A stretch of DNA of 64,000 nt from Microbotryomycetes sp. JL201 (Eukaryota; Basidiomycota; Microbotryomycetes). This document shows positions 35,645-46,831 of the stretch, piece after piece. The position numbers were made by a program, and so were the translations under genes. The stretch is from contig JAQYUZ010000053.1 in NCBI GenBank assembly GCA_033819885.1, positions 47,698 to 111,697 of the forward strand, in the 5' to 3' direction. The notes under the pieces were generated by a model. That model saw only the letters and a list, made by a program, of their open reading frames with translations. It searched no databases and was not told where the DNA came from. How positions within the stretch are numbered: position 1 is the stretch's first letter; every line of letters begins with the position of its first letter.

Positions 35645-38200
35645 GCGCCATGATGATCAAATGCACCCACAAACGAGGTTACAAAGGATGCACAAGGAAC
35701 GAACTGATAGCCGTGAATGGTCTAAACACCAGTGGACGCTGACCAAGCAAGCTGTGTTCTCGAGGCGGGCACGGAAGAATGAAAGTCGAAGCGGATCGGA
35801 CAACCAGTGTGCGCGATAGAAACACAAGGGACACGAAGCAGCCTGTGTCGTGGTTGAGTGGCAAGCTCTTGGCGAGATAAAGCTGGTCGACGTATGTAGA
35901 GAAAGAAAGAGGCAGGCAGACGACCGCTCTCGAAAGTCAGACAATCCGGTGAAAGCGTCTGTGCTCGCCTGCCAAAAGTCTCGAGAGCCCAGAATCGGCG
36001 GGCTGGTCGGCACAGGCAGGCAGCGATCGCCGTCGCGTGGCGCGCCCGCACCTGCCTGAAGCGGATAGTTGGCGCCACGCACTCGTTGCACGTGAGCCGC
36101 AGTATTAAACGGGACAAAGACTGCACGGATCTTCTCAGAAGCGCATTTCGGACCCAAACAGGCGGTACCCGCCGCTGTATGAGCGCGGAAGCCTGATGGC
36201 GCGCGTCACACGCAAAGCGCCACGTGGAAAGAACAAGGCTCGGGATCTGCACTGAGACAGCTATCTTGCGGACCTTGAAATCACCCGATGGATGCACCCG
36301 ATGCACAGCAAACATGCGCAGGCGCACGCGGGAAATTACGCTGCATCATGTGTGGATCCTTTCTTCGCATGAAGCATAATCGCTGGCCGAGCTTCGCAGC
36401 GGTGACGCCGTATGTCCGACGAAGTGGCAAACAGCTTGCTAGAGTCCTGGTTTCTAGAAACGTTACTAACCTCAGTGGGAATCATGCCATCGAGATCCAT
36501 CGGCGCGGCGGAGATGATTGTCGTAACGTCGGCCCACTGTCATCCGACAGCCTTAGAGTCCATTGGTTACAACGGTTACAGAATGAATGTTCTCAGTTCA
36601 TGAGCTAGCCGCACAGTGAAATTGCAAGCAACATCGCCTGGACGAATCGCAAAGCTTTCAACTAGGGACAGCCTCTGCTAGGCCTTTTGCTACCTATCCA
36701 ACTTGCATATTTGAGCGTCCAGCCCTTCGCGTGGTATGCTTTTGCCCGGGCAGCATGAATTTTGCGCTTGAACAAATCGCGCCCGTGATCTTCGAGTCAG
36801 ACGCTCCGACAACTTTGGAGGTTTGGTTGAGAGCGAGAGATTTTGTCAGCGATTGCCACTATGCATGGCATTGTCCCATCGCTCCATTCAGGGTCCTACA
36901 AAGCTGGCTGTGATCCGTAGCTGAAGGATGTCGGGCAAGTCGAGATAAAATTGCAACATGGGGGCGCGCACTCGTGCTGCCTTCTCCTGCCCCATGAACG
37001 AGGACCATTCGATGCGGCCGCTTCCAGGCATTGTTCAATGCATGCGTTGAAAAGGCCAGTCTCGATTCGTGATTCCGCTGTTTCGGCCTCGACTTTGGCT
37101 TCTCGCTTCATGAAATTGTTGCGACTTGATGGTTGCATGATGGTCCAAAATTGCCACCCTTCGACTTCGATTGGCATGTATGATCTGCTGGGAATTGCAT
37201 TGTGCCGGACCATTGTTTTGCTCAGGCGTCGAGACCACGAGAAAAATCATGCAAAAGCATTGACTTTCGAACACACAAAATGGCGCTCTCAGCCTCTGAA
37301 AACCATGAGAGTTCTCTCACTCGATGCCAGTGCATGTCAAGGCACGCAGTCTTGCGTGTCTCAAGGCATAGCAAACGCCGCTCGCCGCACTGCCAAGCTT
37401 GCGTTGGAATGGCATGATCTGGGCATGCCCGACAAGATCTTCAAAGAGTACACACTTTCCCGCGGAGTTCAACAAGAGTCTGGACCAATAGGCGTTTCAT
37501 ATAATCGAAATTCGCGTTCCTCGCACGCTGAAGCAGGTGTCTCACTTTAAATTAACGCCGAGCAAGGCCCCGGCGTCGAACCCACAAGGCTTGTTGTGTG
37601 GGCCTTGGTCAAAACGAGCACATCATAAAGAGTAAAGGGCAGGCCACAAGGCATTGCGGTATGCAGTGGACTGATATACACTCGCTTCTAACGTAACTTG
37701 GTACTTGCGCACGAACTCCCCCTGAAGCTGTTAACTTGGTACCCCTTATATCCCTCGAGGTAATCGCGTTGGTAAAGGCTCAGGTAAGGAAGCAAAGCGT
37801 CCCGCCGTAACCGTCTGAGGCGTTGTCACCTCCAGCAGAGAGACCAGTCGCAATACCGCACAGTCACGTGACGTGAGATGGGGCCACACGTCAAAGGACG
37901 GCCAGATGAAAGCATGCCTCACGATTGCGAATGGCGGTCATCCTGGCTCGGATCCTTTGAAACGCAAGTTCACCGTGATGCTAGCATGTCGGATGAAGTT
38001 ACTCTCTCCTCCCCGCTTCGCGCTTTGTTCTTTCGCCACAAAGCAACAGGGCGCGCTATCGGCCAGACACACGCAGCACAGACAATTTGACAAAGAGATC
38101 ATCAGTCTGCTTCATCGGGCGTGAGAAGCTTCAGAGAACCGCAGTTCGGCCTCGTTCCCGCTACTTCGTGCCACCGATCTACACTTGCGACGCACTCGCC
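35645..38200. other. Gene-poor interval upstream of CENP-A
   Basis: The longest stretch (2.5 kb) without a supported gene. Open frames of about 200 codons occur at 35722-36327 (minus) and 36951-37550 (plus). Both have erratic composition and no domain resemblance. An inverted repeat-like patch lies near 37566-37606 (ACAAGGCTTGTTGTGTGGGC and neighbours). No transposon, tRNA or repeat array was seen. It includes the CENP-A promoter. Confidence 0.4.
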
Positions 38201-38866
38201 ATGGCGCGACAGAAGGTTAAGGCAACAAAGTACGCCATGTCCGCCGGTACAGGTGGTAAAGGCAAAGGCAAGGAGAAGCATGGCAGGCATGCGACCCTGG
38301 ACGGCCAACAGCGCAAGTCTCGTTCCCTCCGCTTTGCCCCCACCCTTTGATCGTGCACGGACTGCCTCTCGAAAGATGCTGACTCCCGTCTTTTAGCCAG
38401 ACGTCGCAAGCCTCATCGCTTTCGCCCGGGCACTGTCGCCTTTCGCCAGATTCGTCGCTACCAAAAGTCGACCGAGTTGCTCATACGCAAGCTGCCGTGA
38501 GTCGGCTAGCGATTTCATCAGCTCTCTGTCGCGCAAGCGAAATTCATGCGTTCTGATTCTGGGTCCTTTCAAGCTTCCAACGTCTCGTTCGCGAGATCGC
38601 TCAAGACTATGCCCCTCGTGCTGCAGTTTTACGTTGGCAGGCCAGCGCAATCATATGCTTGCAAGAAGCGGCCGAAGACTACCTCGTTCACCTGTTCGAG
38701 GACACGAATTTGTGTGCGATCCATGCCAGGCGCGTCACCGTACAAGCAAGCCATGTCACTCCTTTTTCTTTCGGCAAGTCTTTGCTGATTTTTCTTTCGC
38801 CCCATATGACAGCCGAAAGACATGAGGCTGGCACGCAGATTGCGCGGAGAAATGAACCATACGTGA
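38201..38866 (+). CDS. CSE4: Centromeric histone H3 variant (CENP-A)
   Basis: Marks centromeric nucleosomes. Exons 38201-38316, 38401-38496, 38574-38745 and 38813-38866 give 145 residues. The histone fold is clear: [40 protein letters not shown] and [20 protein letters not shown], then [25 protein letters not shown] features against canonical H3: the tail ([20 protein letters not shown]...) lacks ARTKQTARKS. Loop 1 is altered ([16 protein letters not shown]), and helix 2 has [16 protein letters not shown], as in fission yeast Cnp1. The third intron needs a GC donor (CAA|GCAAGC, 38746) to keep the exact H3 spacing RVTVQPKD. Symbol follows yeast usage. Confidence 0.9.
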
Positions 38867-39195
38867 GAGCAACCTCAAGTCAAGAGCACCCATCCTCGGC
38901 GGTCCACTTTTGCTTGCATCCTTCGCTTGCCGTCTTTCGATTCTCTGCTAGAAACCCATCATTTCCGTCACTGCTTTCAGTTTTGTTGCGTGGACTCAGA
39001 TTTTCGTGTCATCCCGTTCTTCTCAACGTGTGTGGTGGCTCTTTGATCTGTCGCCTCTTGCACACAATGCCAAGAACGACAAACAAAAATTGCATTGCTC
39101 GAGCAGACTTGACGACACAACACTTCCGGGAACGAAATGTGAATGAAAAACCTTTGCTGGGAATGAAAGGTGAAATCCAGTCGCTGGGACCACTA
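38867..39195. other. Convergent 3' region
   Basis: About 330 bases between the CENP-A stop and the convergent stop of the next gene. T/C-rich near 38930-39010. Nothing beyond 3' UTR seen. Confidence 0.4.
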
Positions 39196-40715
39196 TCAGC
39201 TTTCGACGGCCAGCATCTTTACCGCTCTTGACCAACTTTCGTCCAACGTCCGCTGGACATCTGCAACAAGGTTCCTAGCCGCGTCTGCCTTGCTCTGTCT
39301 CGCCTTTCCGTTCTGCTGTTGCAGTGCCGCAAAGTCACGTTCAACAAAAGCTAAACTCTTCTTCAGGCTCGCCATTTCGTCTGCCACGCCGGCAACTTGG
39401 TTGCGAAAAGCTCTCATTTTGCGTCCAACGTCGGCCGCGGCCACAGAATTGACTTGAGTGACTTCATTGATTGATGACAGCGAGGCGATGAACGACGAGG
39501 TCGCTTCACGCAAGACGACCATTTCGTCCGAGATGGCTGGTGGACCTTGCTGACTAGGCAAAGAAATTTCGCTTGACAAGACTGAGGTTGTCGAGGAGCG
39601 CACAATAGCACCTCTTACACCCTCAGTCGAGGCGAGGGGCGAAACGTCGAGACACCAATCCGGCAACGGCTCGACACTGGCCATCGCCTGGATCCAAGCC
39701 GCGTCGCAACGATTTATGACCCTCTCAAACTCGACCAGCTCTTTCAGTTGAGCTTCTCGTCGGTGACTTTCGTCGTGCATGGCTCTGACGAGGTCTGACG
39801 CTAGCTTCTCGAGAAGCGGCTGCCTGTCTACAAAGTTCAGCATTGAATCGTCGTCGGGACGATCGCCAAGTACCGGGGCAATCGATGGAGTCCTGCTTGG
39901 TTCTGCTTCTCTCGAGGTATGAATGGCGAGTATCTCCGAGAAGCGCCTATTAGCGTGCCAAGTCTCGTCGAGCAACGCCACTGGGATGATATCCGTAGCT
40001 TCGATAGGGTCATCTAGAGCGCCGTTCAAGTCGTCCGATCCGAATCCGGACACAGATGTAGCCGTGGACGTGTCTTGTACGAACGAATGTGGTCGTCTCG
40101 TCGTGCTTGAGCTTGCGCTGGACAACGTCCACATTTGTTGGACGTGAACGCTCGACCGACGACGAGTACCGGCATGCAGCGTGTCTGTACTGTATTCCAT
40201 CCCACTGTGGTCTTCCTCGACGTCTAGTACTGCGATGAAGGGTGGCAGCAAGTCAGCCATTGTCAGACACTTAACTGCCGGCACTCAGTCAACTCACCAG
40301 CATCGCCTGCCTCCGTCAGCCCAGCTCGCCCGCCATCAGAATCAAAAGACAGATTCGGCCCGTGTCCGTAGCCGCTATCTGACTCGTTGTACTGCCCTAG
40401 TCGTTCCGCGTCGCGAGATCCGAGCGTCGTATCCTCGATTTGCTCGGCTTGTGCACCTTGATCGCTCCCATCAACGTCATCATCGTCTCCAATAATCTTT
40501 CCAAATCCGTCTCCGAGCAAATTTACCTCGTCAAAGTCGTCATGTCGTTGCTCAAACTCGAGCTCGTCCTCGAGCGTCAGGCGATGCACTGCATTACCAT
40601 CGCAATCGTCATAGCCGACCAGGTCGAGCACATGTTCGTCCAACGAAGGATTCAAATGCGTCGAACATTCGTCAAAGTGAGCGAATGCCGGGTCGAGATC
40701 GTCATCGCCAGACAT
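39196..40715 (-). CDS. Acidic protein with C-terminal coiled coil, unknown
   Basis: Exons 40715-40298 and 40229-39196 give 483 residues. Donor G|GTGAGT and acceptor ATCGCAG join phase 1. The N-terminal ~140 residues are very acidic ([31 protein letters not shown]) and Ser-rich. The centre has charged helices ([20 protein letters not shown]). The C-terminus is a coiled coil with [20 protein letters not shown] and [20 protein letters not shown]. It is adjacent to the CENP-A gene, and acidic/coiled-coil architecture occurs in many kinetochore proteins. This is only a neighbourhood observation; I do not recognise a family. Confidence 0.65.
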
Positions 40716-40807
40716 ATGGCTGCGGTCGAGAGTTGTCGAAAACGTTTCGCAAAGACAGGGCCTAAGAGAATTGCACAGACTCAACACGCTAGAATACAAC
40801 TATAGAT

Positions 40808-43800
40808 CTAGACATATGCCCAACCATCTTGTGCATCAGCCCATCTAGCCAATTCTGCGCCGGTCGCGTCTCTAAACCTGGCAGCATCCGGAACGGCAGA
40901 AAGCTCTGCTCCTCCTTCGGCAGACTCAATCGAGTTTTTGACAGGCCGAGTCGAGTCGTATAGCACACCAAAGCCAGAACCGCCGACGGTCGTCTCATAA
41001 GTATCAAAGCCATCGGCTGCCAGAGCTTGCTTGAGTTCATCCAATAAAGTTTCATCAAATTCTGCGATAGCACAAATTCGACGTCAATGCTGCGACTTTG
41101 ATTCCTTAAGCTGAGCATGACTTACTGTCTGGCACGATGGTTACTGCACACCCACCGCCGCCGGCGCCGGTCAATTTAGTGTGCAAGCCCCAAGGCTGCT
41201 GCAACGTCTTTGCTCTGACAGCTTCGAGTGACGCATGGCCGACGCCGAGAGACACGAGGTGAGAGTGGTTCTCATCGATCAACTTCTCGAGTGTCGCCAG
41301 TTGTGTTTCTCGGGGCATGTCCGTGTCAGTCAGACACCTCCGCGCCTCGTCAGCGATCCCTTGGATTGACCTCATGATCGGATTGACGAGATCGGGTTCC
41401 TGAGTCAATGAAAAGTGCCATGAGGACCAAGAAAGCCGTGCTTGGATGAGCTCGACGCACCTCTAGCTTTCGTCGTGCGACACCGGCAACCAGCGTCTTA
41501 GTGTCCCGCGGCACTTTAGTGTTGGTGATCAGGAACCGTATTGATTTGAAACTAAGGGTAAGGAATCGTCAGCTGGTCATCGAGTATGCAAACCGACCTC
41601 AACGCACCCGTGCAGTCCATCGAGACCGCCCGATCGACCTTTTACGGCCTTCGTGAACGCAATCGCACCGCCGAGACAAGACACCGTGTTGTCAACTCCG
41701 CTCGGAGTGCCATGGAGGATCTTTTCGGCAGTGAACGCCCATGAGTTGACGACTTCGGCTTGCTCCGAGGTTACAGCCCGTCTTCCGTGATGTGTTGCAG
41801 CTGCCGCTGGACTGAGGTGTGGCAGAGGCAGATGGGACTGCGTGTACAAGAGAGCCGAGCTAACGCAAACGGAGAAAGCGGCGGAGGAGCCCATGCCGGC
41901 GCCGATGGGTAAAGCTGATCGAACGGTGAACGTTTGGGATGCTCGCTTCTCTGCCGACAAGTGCATGTACAGGTACAAGAATGCAAGTTGCGAGGCAACG
42001 ACGGTAGGCTGGTCACCTTGCGTGTATTTCTGTGCGAGCAGGTCGAGCAAGCTTTGGTCTGGCTGAGATTCCGGTCGAGGTGCTTTCGACGCCATGATCG
42101 GGTCAACAGAGTTCCATGGGAGACTGGCGACGTCCCATGTTGCTTCGAATCCAAAGTCAGGCAAGACGAGCGAGACGCGGCCGTCCAACCGTGCCTCAGT
42201 GAGGCAATAACATCGCAAGTCTACAGATCCAGCAATGGCGGTCTGCATATCACGAGCTGTCAAACAGGCGTCTGAGGGCAAGGATTGGGATTTGATGCTT
42301 ACGACACCATGCACTACGGCGTGCTCGCCAAACAAGATGACCTTGCCCGGCGCAGAAACAATAAGTTGCTTGAAGCCGTCAGTGACAACATCTTCGAGGT
42401 CATCAGCGAGGCCGAGCTCGTCTCGTTCTTCCTGAGTCATTACCCGCTCCAGTTTCGCTCTCGGGCCGGCCTCATCGACAACGCGTACTGCGCCCGCTTC
42501 GAGCAAGGCCGCTTCGAGATCGTCGATCAAATCCTCTGGGTCTTCAATACCAACGCAGAGTCGGATCAAGTCTTCAGGCAGATTGCGTTCCTTGCGCACT
42601 TTTGGGTCGATCGACGCGTGGCTGGAGCGAAAGACAGGGTCAGACTCTAGGATCTTTGCGAACAGCGCATTTTCTGACCTCATGAGACATGGCATGCTAA
42701 TGAGCGAATTGATGCAGCCAAAGCTGACCGAGATGCCCCACAGCCTTGCTGCCCCGACTATGCGTTCACTCAGAGCCTTGTCACGCGTTTCAAAGCTGAG
42801 GACGGCACCAGCGCCAGAGGCTATCCGGTCGTGGATCTCTTTGCCAGGGTGACCAGGAAGACCGGGATAGTTGACTTTGAAGCCAAGATTGTGCAGATAC
42901 TGGGCAACGAGATGCGCGGTTGCTTGCTGCTTGTCGAGTCGCAGTGCGAGCGTCTTGACTCCGCGCAAAAGCAAGAACGAGTCGAATGGCGACAGACCGT
43001 TGCCGATTGAATTGATGACAAAACCAATTTGCTTGAATGCGGACTGTTGTCAGCCGCCTGAAAAAAACTCGCCTTGCTCGGCTCGGACTCACCTTTGCAA
43101 TCTCGTCCGAGTTGCAGCAGATGATGCCTGCCATCAGGTCGTGATGACCGCTGAGATACTTTGTACCACTGTCGTAAACAATGTCGCAGCCGAGCTCAAG
43201 CGGACGTTGCAGGGCCGGGCTCATCATCGTGTTGTCGACGACAACACATGCGTTTGGTGCGTGATCGTGGACCATGGTTGAGATGGCCTCGATGTCTGCG
43301 ATCTGCAGAAGAGGGTTGGTGGGTGACTCTAGCAAGACCATCGTGACGCGCTCTGACGGGTCCCGCAGGATGGGCAGCAGAGCTTTCGGGTCGGTCGTTG
43401 GCACGTGGTGAACCTTGATACCGTTGTGGGCTTTGAGGTACGTGAGTAGCCTGTTTGAGCCGCCATAGAGGTCGTTACCTGCAATAATAGAGTCCCCTGG
43501 CTTGAGCAGGCGGAAAATGACGTCGAGTGCACCCATGCCGGATGTGACTGCAAATGCGTGGCGTGCGGATGAAATTTTGGCAATGTGGTGCTCTGTGGAT
43601 GAGATTAGAGAGCAACTCGGTCAGCATGCGTGTTGTGAGTGAGTGAAATCGGGTTCTGTGTCGAGCATTCATGTGTACTGCAGCGTGCGCCGAGTGGTGC
43701 TGGGCTGGGGCGCGCGCGCGCGCAGCTCGATAACGCCATCGCGAACGCTCGACGCGGCCCGAGCGCGCGCACGATCATTGCAATCTCGCAAAGGCGGCAA

Positions 43801-44269
43801 GGGCACACGAATGTGATGTGTTCGACCATGTCTGCGCATGCTCAGAGCGTGCCACCGTGTCCGGACGAATTGTCGGCCGGTGCGGCCCCCGCCTTTTTGA
43901 CTCGCATTGGCCCGATGAGAGTGCTGCTTGCGGCTTACCCAGGTGGCTGCGAGTCGGGTTGCCGCTGCGTGTATAGTCGTACTGTCCACCCATGCCCTTG
44001 AACGTTGCCGTCTGATAGATTGGCACGCTTGACGAGCCGTACTGGTCCTTGTGCGACGGGTCGGGATTGTCGACCGTCGCGCATTGCGTCGCGAACCGGT
44101 AAGGCTTGGCTGACACGAGAGCATCCCAAGTCAGTCGCGAGCCCTGCACGGAGCGCCAGCGACTCTCTCGGCACTCACATCTCAGCAGCGACGCCGTCAA
44201 CGAGCCAGCGACGGATGAGCTAGAGTCGATTGGCGTCGAGGCGCCAGACCGGGGCGACATGGAAGCCAT
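40808..44269 (-). CDS. Cystathionine beta-lyase / mevalonate kinase fusion
   Basis: One frame encodes two enzymes. Exons 44269-44179, 44109-43939, 43592-43093, 43031-42303, 42242-41608, 41551-41461, 41399-41126 and 41061-40808 total 914 residues. An in-frame ATG at 44383 would add 38. Residues ~30-440 are a PLP-dependent cystathionine beta-lyase: QYDYTRSGNPTRSHLEHHIA, TSGMGALDVIF, VVDNTMMSPALQRPLELG, the PLP-lysine site SGTKYLSGHHDLMAG and SVSFGCINSLISMPCLM. Residues ~475-914 are mevalonate kinase (yeast ERG12): SAPGKVILFGEHAVVHGVTA, PIGAGMGSSAAFSVCVSSAL, GTPSGVDNTVSCLGGAIAF and KLTGAGGGGCAVTIVPD. The junction (GIEDPEDLIDDLEAALLEAG to RDELGLADDLEDVVTDGFKQ) is inside exon 43031-42303 with no stop codon. 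An internal ATG at 42440 might start the kinase alone. Confidence 0.88.
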
Positions 44270-44442
44270 CTCGGATTTGTACAGCTGCAAGAGGCGCTGA
44301 CAGAGACTGAGGCGGCCGTGTCGGCAATCAAGTGAAGCGGAAGGAGCCAAAAGCTGCGGCAGCTCGCATCGCAGCTCATCCACCTACTGCTCGGTCATTT
44401 GTTGCCCATCTCTCATCCCAAGTCGACCTTCCGCAAACAACA

Positions 44443-45222
44443 ATGTCAAAGGTATGGTAGCAGGCCACTTTCGCGACTCTGGCACCATTGCTGACACACT
44501 CGCTCGCTCGCTCGCTCGCTCGTTCACAGCATCACACGGATCTCGTCATGTGCCGAAAGCGTGAGTCGAATTTTGTCATCTTGAAATGGACCGTGTGCTG
44601 ACAAACTCGTCGTCTATCCGTACAGAGCCTGGCATCGGTGAGCTTCAACAGAGCGCGCCTGCGCTGAGCCGGTTTCTTGCACTCTCGTTGCTGACAGTCC
44701 CATTTTCCGTCTTCTTCAGCAATTGGGCGAACATGCGAAAAGTGCGATGGCAAATGGTGAGCACGGGCGCAACTACATCTGCCCTGCCTCAAGTCACGCC
44801 CAAGATCCATAGCTGACACTTGTACCGAACAGTCCAATCTGCGATTCTTATGTCAGACCGGCAGAACTTGTCAGGATCTGTGACGAATGCAACTTTGGCA
44901 CCTATGGCGGCCGCTGCATCGTCTGTGGGTCGAAAGGTCAGTCACGAGCTCATTCGTTTCGTGTGCATATCAACTAAGGCGATATCCCATTCTCTTCTTT
45001 GCTCAACGTTCAATGCTCGACAGGCATCTCGGATGCATATTACTGCGCAGTAAGCTTCCACGCTTCAGATCTCGCCACACCTCAAACTGACTTTGCTCCC
45101 AACAGGAGTGCGTTCGGTTAGAAAAGTCGCGAGACGGGTGCCCGAAAATTATTAATCTGGGATCATCCCGTGTCGACATGTTTTACGAGCGGAAACGGAC
45201 GGGCCAGTTCCAAAAAGGCTAG
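44443..45222 (+). CDS. RDS3: SF3b complex subunit RDS3/PHF5A
   Basis: Small zinc-knuckle protein of the U2 snRNP SF3b complex that contacts the branch-site helix. Exons 44443-44451, 44530-44560, 44626-44637, 44720-44756, 44833-44936, 45024-45049 and 45106-45222 give 111 residues, matching the family's ~110. Sequence features: [80 protein letters not shown] and [20 protein letters not shown]. The Cys pairs for three zinc sites are all present. Exon 1 codes only three residues and exon 3 is 12 nt. Divergent from the lyase-kinase gene. Confidence 0.95.
44498..44522. repeat. (CGCT)n microsatellite in RDS3 intron 1
   Basis: Six tandem CTCG/CGCT tetramers lie just before the acceptor of RDS3 intron 1 (acceptor at 44528-44529). 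They occupy the place of the polypyrimidine tract. Confidence 0.8.
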
Positions 45223-45372
45223 ACGTTTCGCCGATCCGTATGTCTGCATTCTTGGAGTATTTGTACATTGAATTAGTTGTAACAGAAGACGAGAGCTTCA
45301 AGAGAGCGTGTGCCACACCGGCGCAACAGGAGTCTGAGACCTATCGAACCGCGAGGAGTCACAAGGAAGCGA

Positions 45373-46549
45373 ATGTCGCCCCTACACACTCATGCTCAAC
45401 CAGGGCCCATGACGCTCTACGACATTCTCGGAGTCCCTGCGTCAGCTTCAACCGACCAAATAAGGACCGCTTACGTCGCCACAGTCAGTGCGCTTCAGCA
45501 CCGCTCGACAAGCAGTTAACGTTGGACGCTGTCCTTATACAATGACTGCAGGCCAAGCGTTACCATCCAGACTACGCTCCGACCCAGCTCCGGAGTGAAT
45601 ACGAGCAAAAGTTTCATGCTGTGACAAAAGTATTTCGAGTGCTGAGTGACCGTGAGTCGGTCAAACGAGTCGCTCAGGTTAAGACTGACGAGGTGTCTCA
45701 GCGAGAGCCAGGGAATCTTACGACAAGAGCCTTTCGTTGCAAGCAAGCTCGACTCAGCTCTCTGCTCCGCTTTCGCCCGCTGCGCTGAATCGTCTCGTCT
45801 CTCCCGTATCATCATCAGCCTGCACGGCTCTTGCTGCTACTCGACCGCAACAATCATCTGCCCTCGTCGTGCCCGGTGCTCACACGTCGATGAACAGGTC
45901 TTCCCCTCAAGCTTCGCTTAATTTGATGCAAGCGCTTGGATCTGTGGTCGATCCTAATGACCCACTTTTGCGCACGGTCAAGTACGGCACAGAGTGGACT
46001 CTTCCGGGCAGATACCCTTCTTCTAACCGACCTAGATCTGTTTCGCCACGTGTCGATCACGCATACAATGCCGGTATTGCCGCCGCTGTACCTTGCGGCA
46101 GCCCAATGAACCCAACAACGGTACAACCTCCCGAGCATTTCAGTTCAGTCCGCTCGAGTGCTGCCCGCCACCCTCAGCGAATCAGCGCAACTTTCAACAA
46201 CGGCGAACGGCTGCCGGATGGTAGACTCTTGGTCAGTCATCTCACCAGGTCCATTCGCATAATTTTTCTGAAGTAAGTCCGACAGACCCGTCGAGGCAGA
46301 GTAGAAGTCGAACGAGATCTTAGCGGCGCCGTCCGTTGGAATTCATCAAACATTCAAACAATCTATCAAAGCGACACCTTCGCTCAACCAGACTCTTTTG
46401 TTCCGCCGCATCTACACTCTGACTTGAACTCGCGTGCGCATACAGATAGAGGCCGACGTTCAAGCTGGCAACCCTTCACCTCGCCAAACGTGTCCAATGC
46501 TCATTCTTTGCCGCCGAATCAACTGAGCGAAGTGAAAAAAGAGCAGTAG
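45373..46549 (+). CDS. J-domain (DnaJ-like) co-chaperone
   Basis: Exons 45373-45483, 45552-45651, 45702-46231 and 46286-46549 give 334 residues. The J domain sits at the N-terminus: TLYDILGVPASASTDQIRTA, then AKRYHPDYAPTQLRSEYEQK with the HPD triad that stimulates Hsp70 ATPase. FHAVTKVFRVLSDPRARESY completes the fold. The remaining ~250 residues are Ser/Pro-rich without G/F or zinc-finger regions (type III J-protein). One recognisable island is DPNDPLLRTVKYGTEWTLPG. Start could also be the ATG at 45409 (MTLYDILGV). Location unknown; some short J-proteins of this form are mitochondrial. Confidence 0.83.
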
Positions 46550-46742
46550 ATGAGAAGGTCCTTCCGTCTTGCAATGTCAAGCATCAATTAGACAGCTTGC
46601 GCAGTCGAAAATGCCGACATTATCTGAAATGGGCGACGAGTGCGACACCCTTACACCCGTTAGCAAGAACTCCCCCACCAAGAAAACAAAAAGCACAACG
46701 ATGAAGGCGAAGCATGGATTTGTGCCAAAAAGATGGTGTGAA

Positions 46743-46831
46743 GGCCCTTGCCCGGGATCGAACCGGGGACCTCACCCAGATAAGATTGACGACAACCCTA
46801 AGGGTGAATCATACCACTAGACCACAAGGGC
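46743..46831 (-). tRNA. tRNA-Pro (AGG) with intron
   Basis: Minus strand. Acceptor stem GCCCTTG/CAAGGGC is 7 bp. The D-arm contains GGTCTAGTGGTATGATTC. The anticodon stem CACCC/GGGTG encloses TTAGGG with anticodon AGG, followed by an intron of about 18 nt (around TTGTCGTCAATCTTATC). The T-arm CCCGG TTCGATC CCGGG is perfect and the discriminator is C. A T5 run follows downstream as Pol III terminator. Confidence 0.93.

Noticed and set aside
35722-36327. 201-codon open frame on the minus strand in the gene-poor interval
   Set aside because: Composition is Arg/Cys/Ser-heavy and random-looking, it overlaps other open frames, and it shows no domain or splice-consistent extension.
36951-37550. 199-codon open frame on the plus strand
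   Set aside because: No recognisable motif, no plausible promoter or intron pattern, and erratic composition; could be a relic but I cannot support a gene.
37566-37620. Possible tRNA remnant (sequence like a T-arm, GGGTTCGACGCC on the minus strand)
   Set aside because: The five-base T-stem does not pair, and no acceptor or anticodon arm could be found around it.
43593-43938. A separate small gene inside the long intron of the lyase-kinase gene (346 nt)
   Set aside because: Open frames there are low-complexity (GC dinucleotide run, Arg-rich) and the flanking exons join residues that are adjacent in the enzyme family.
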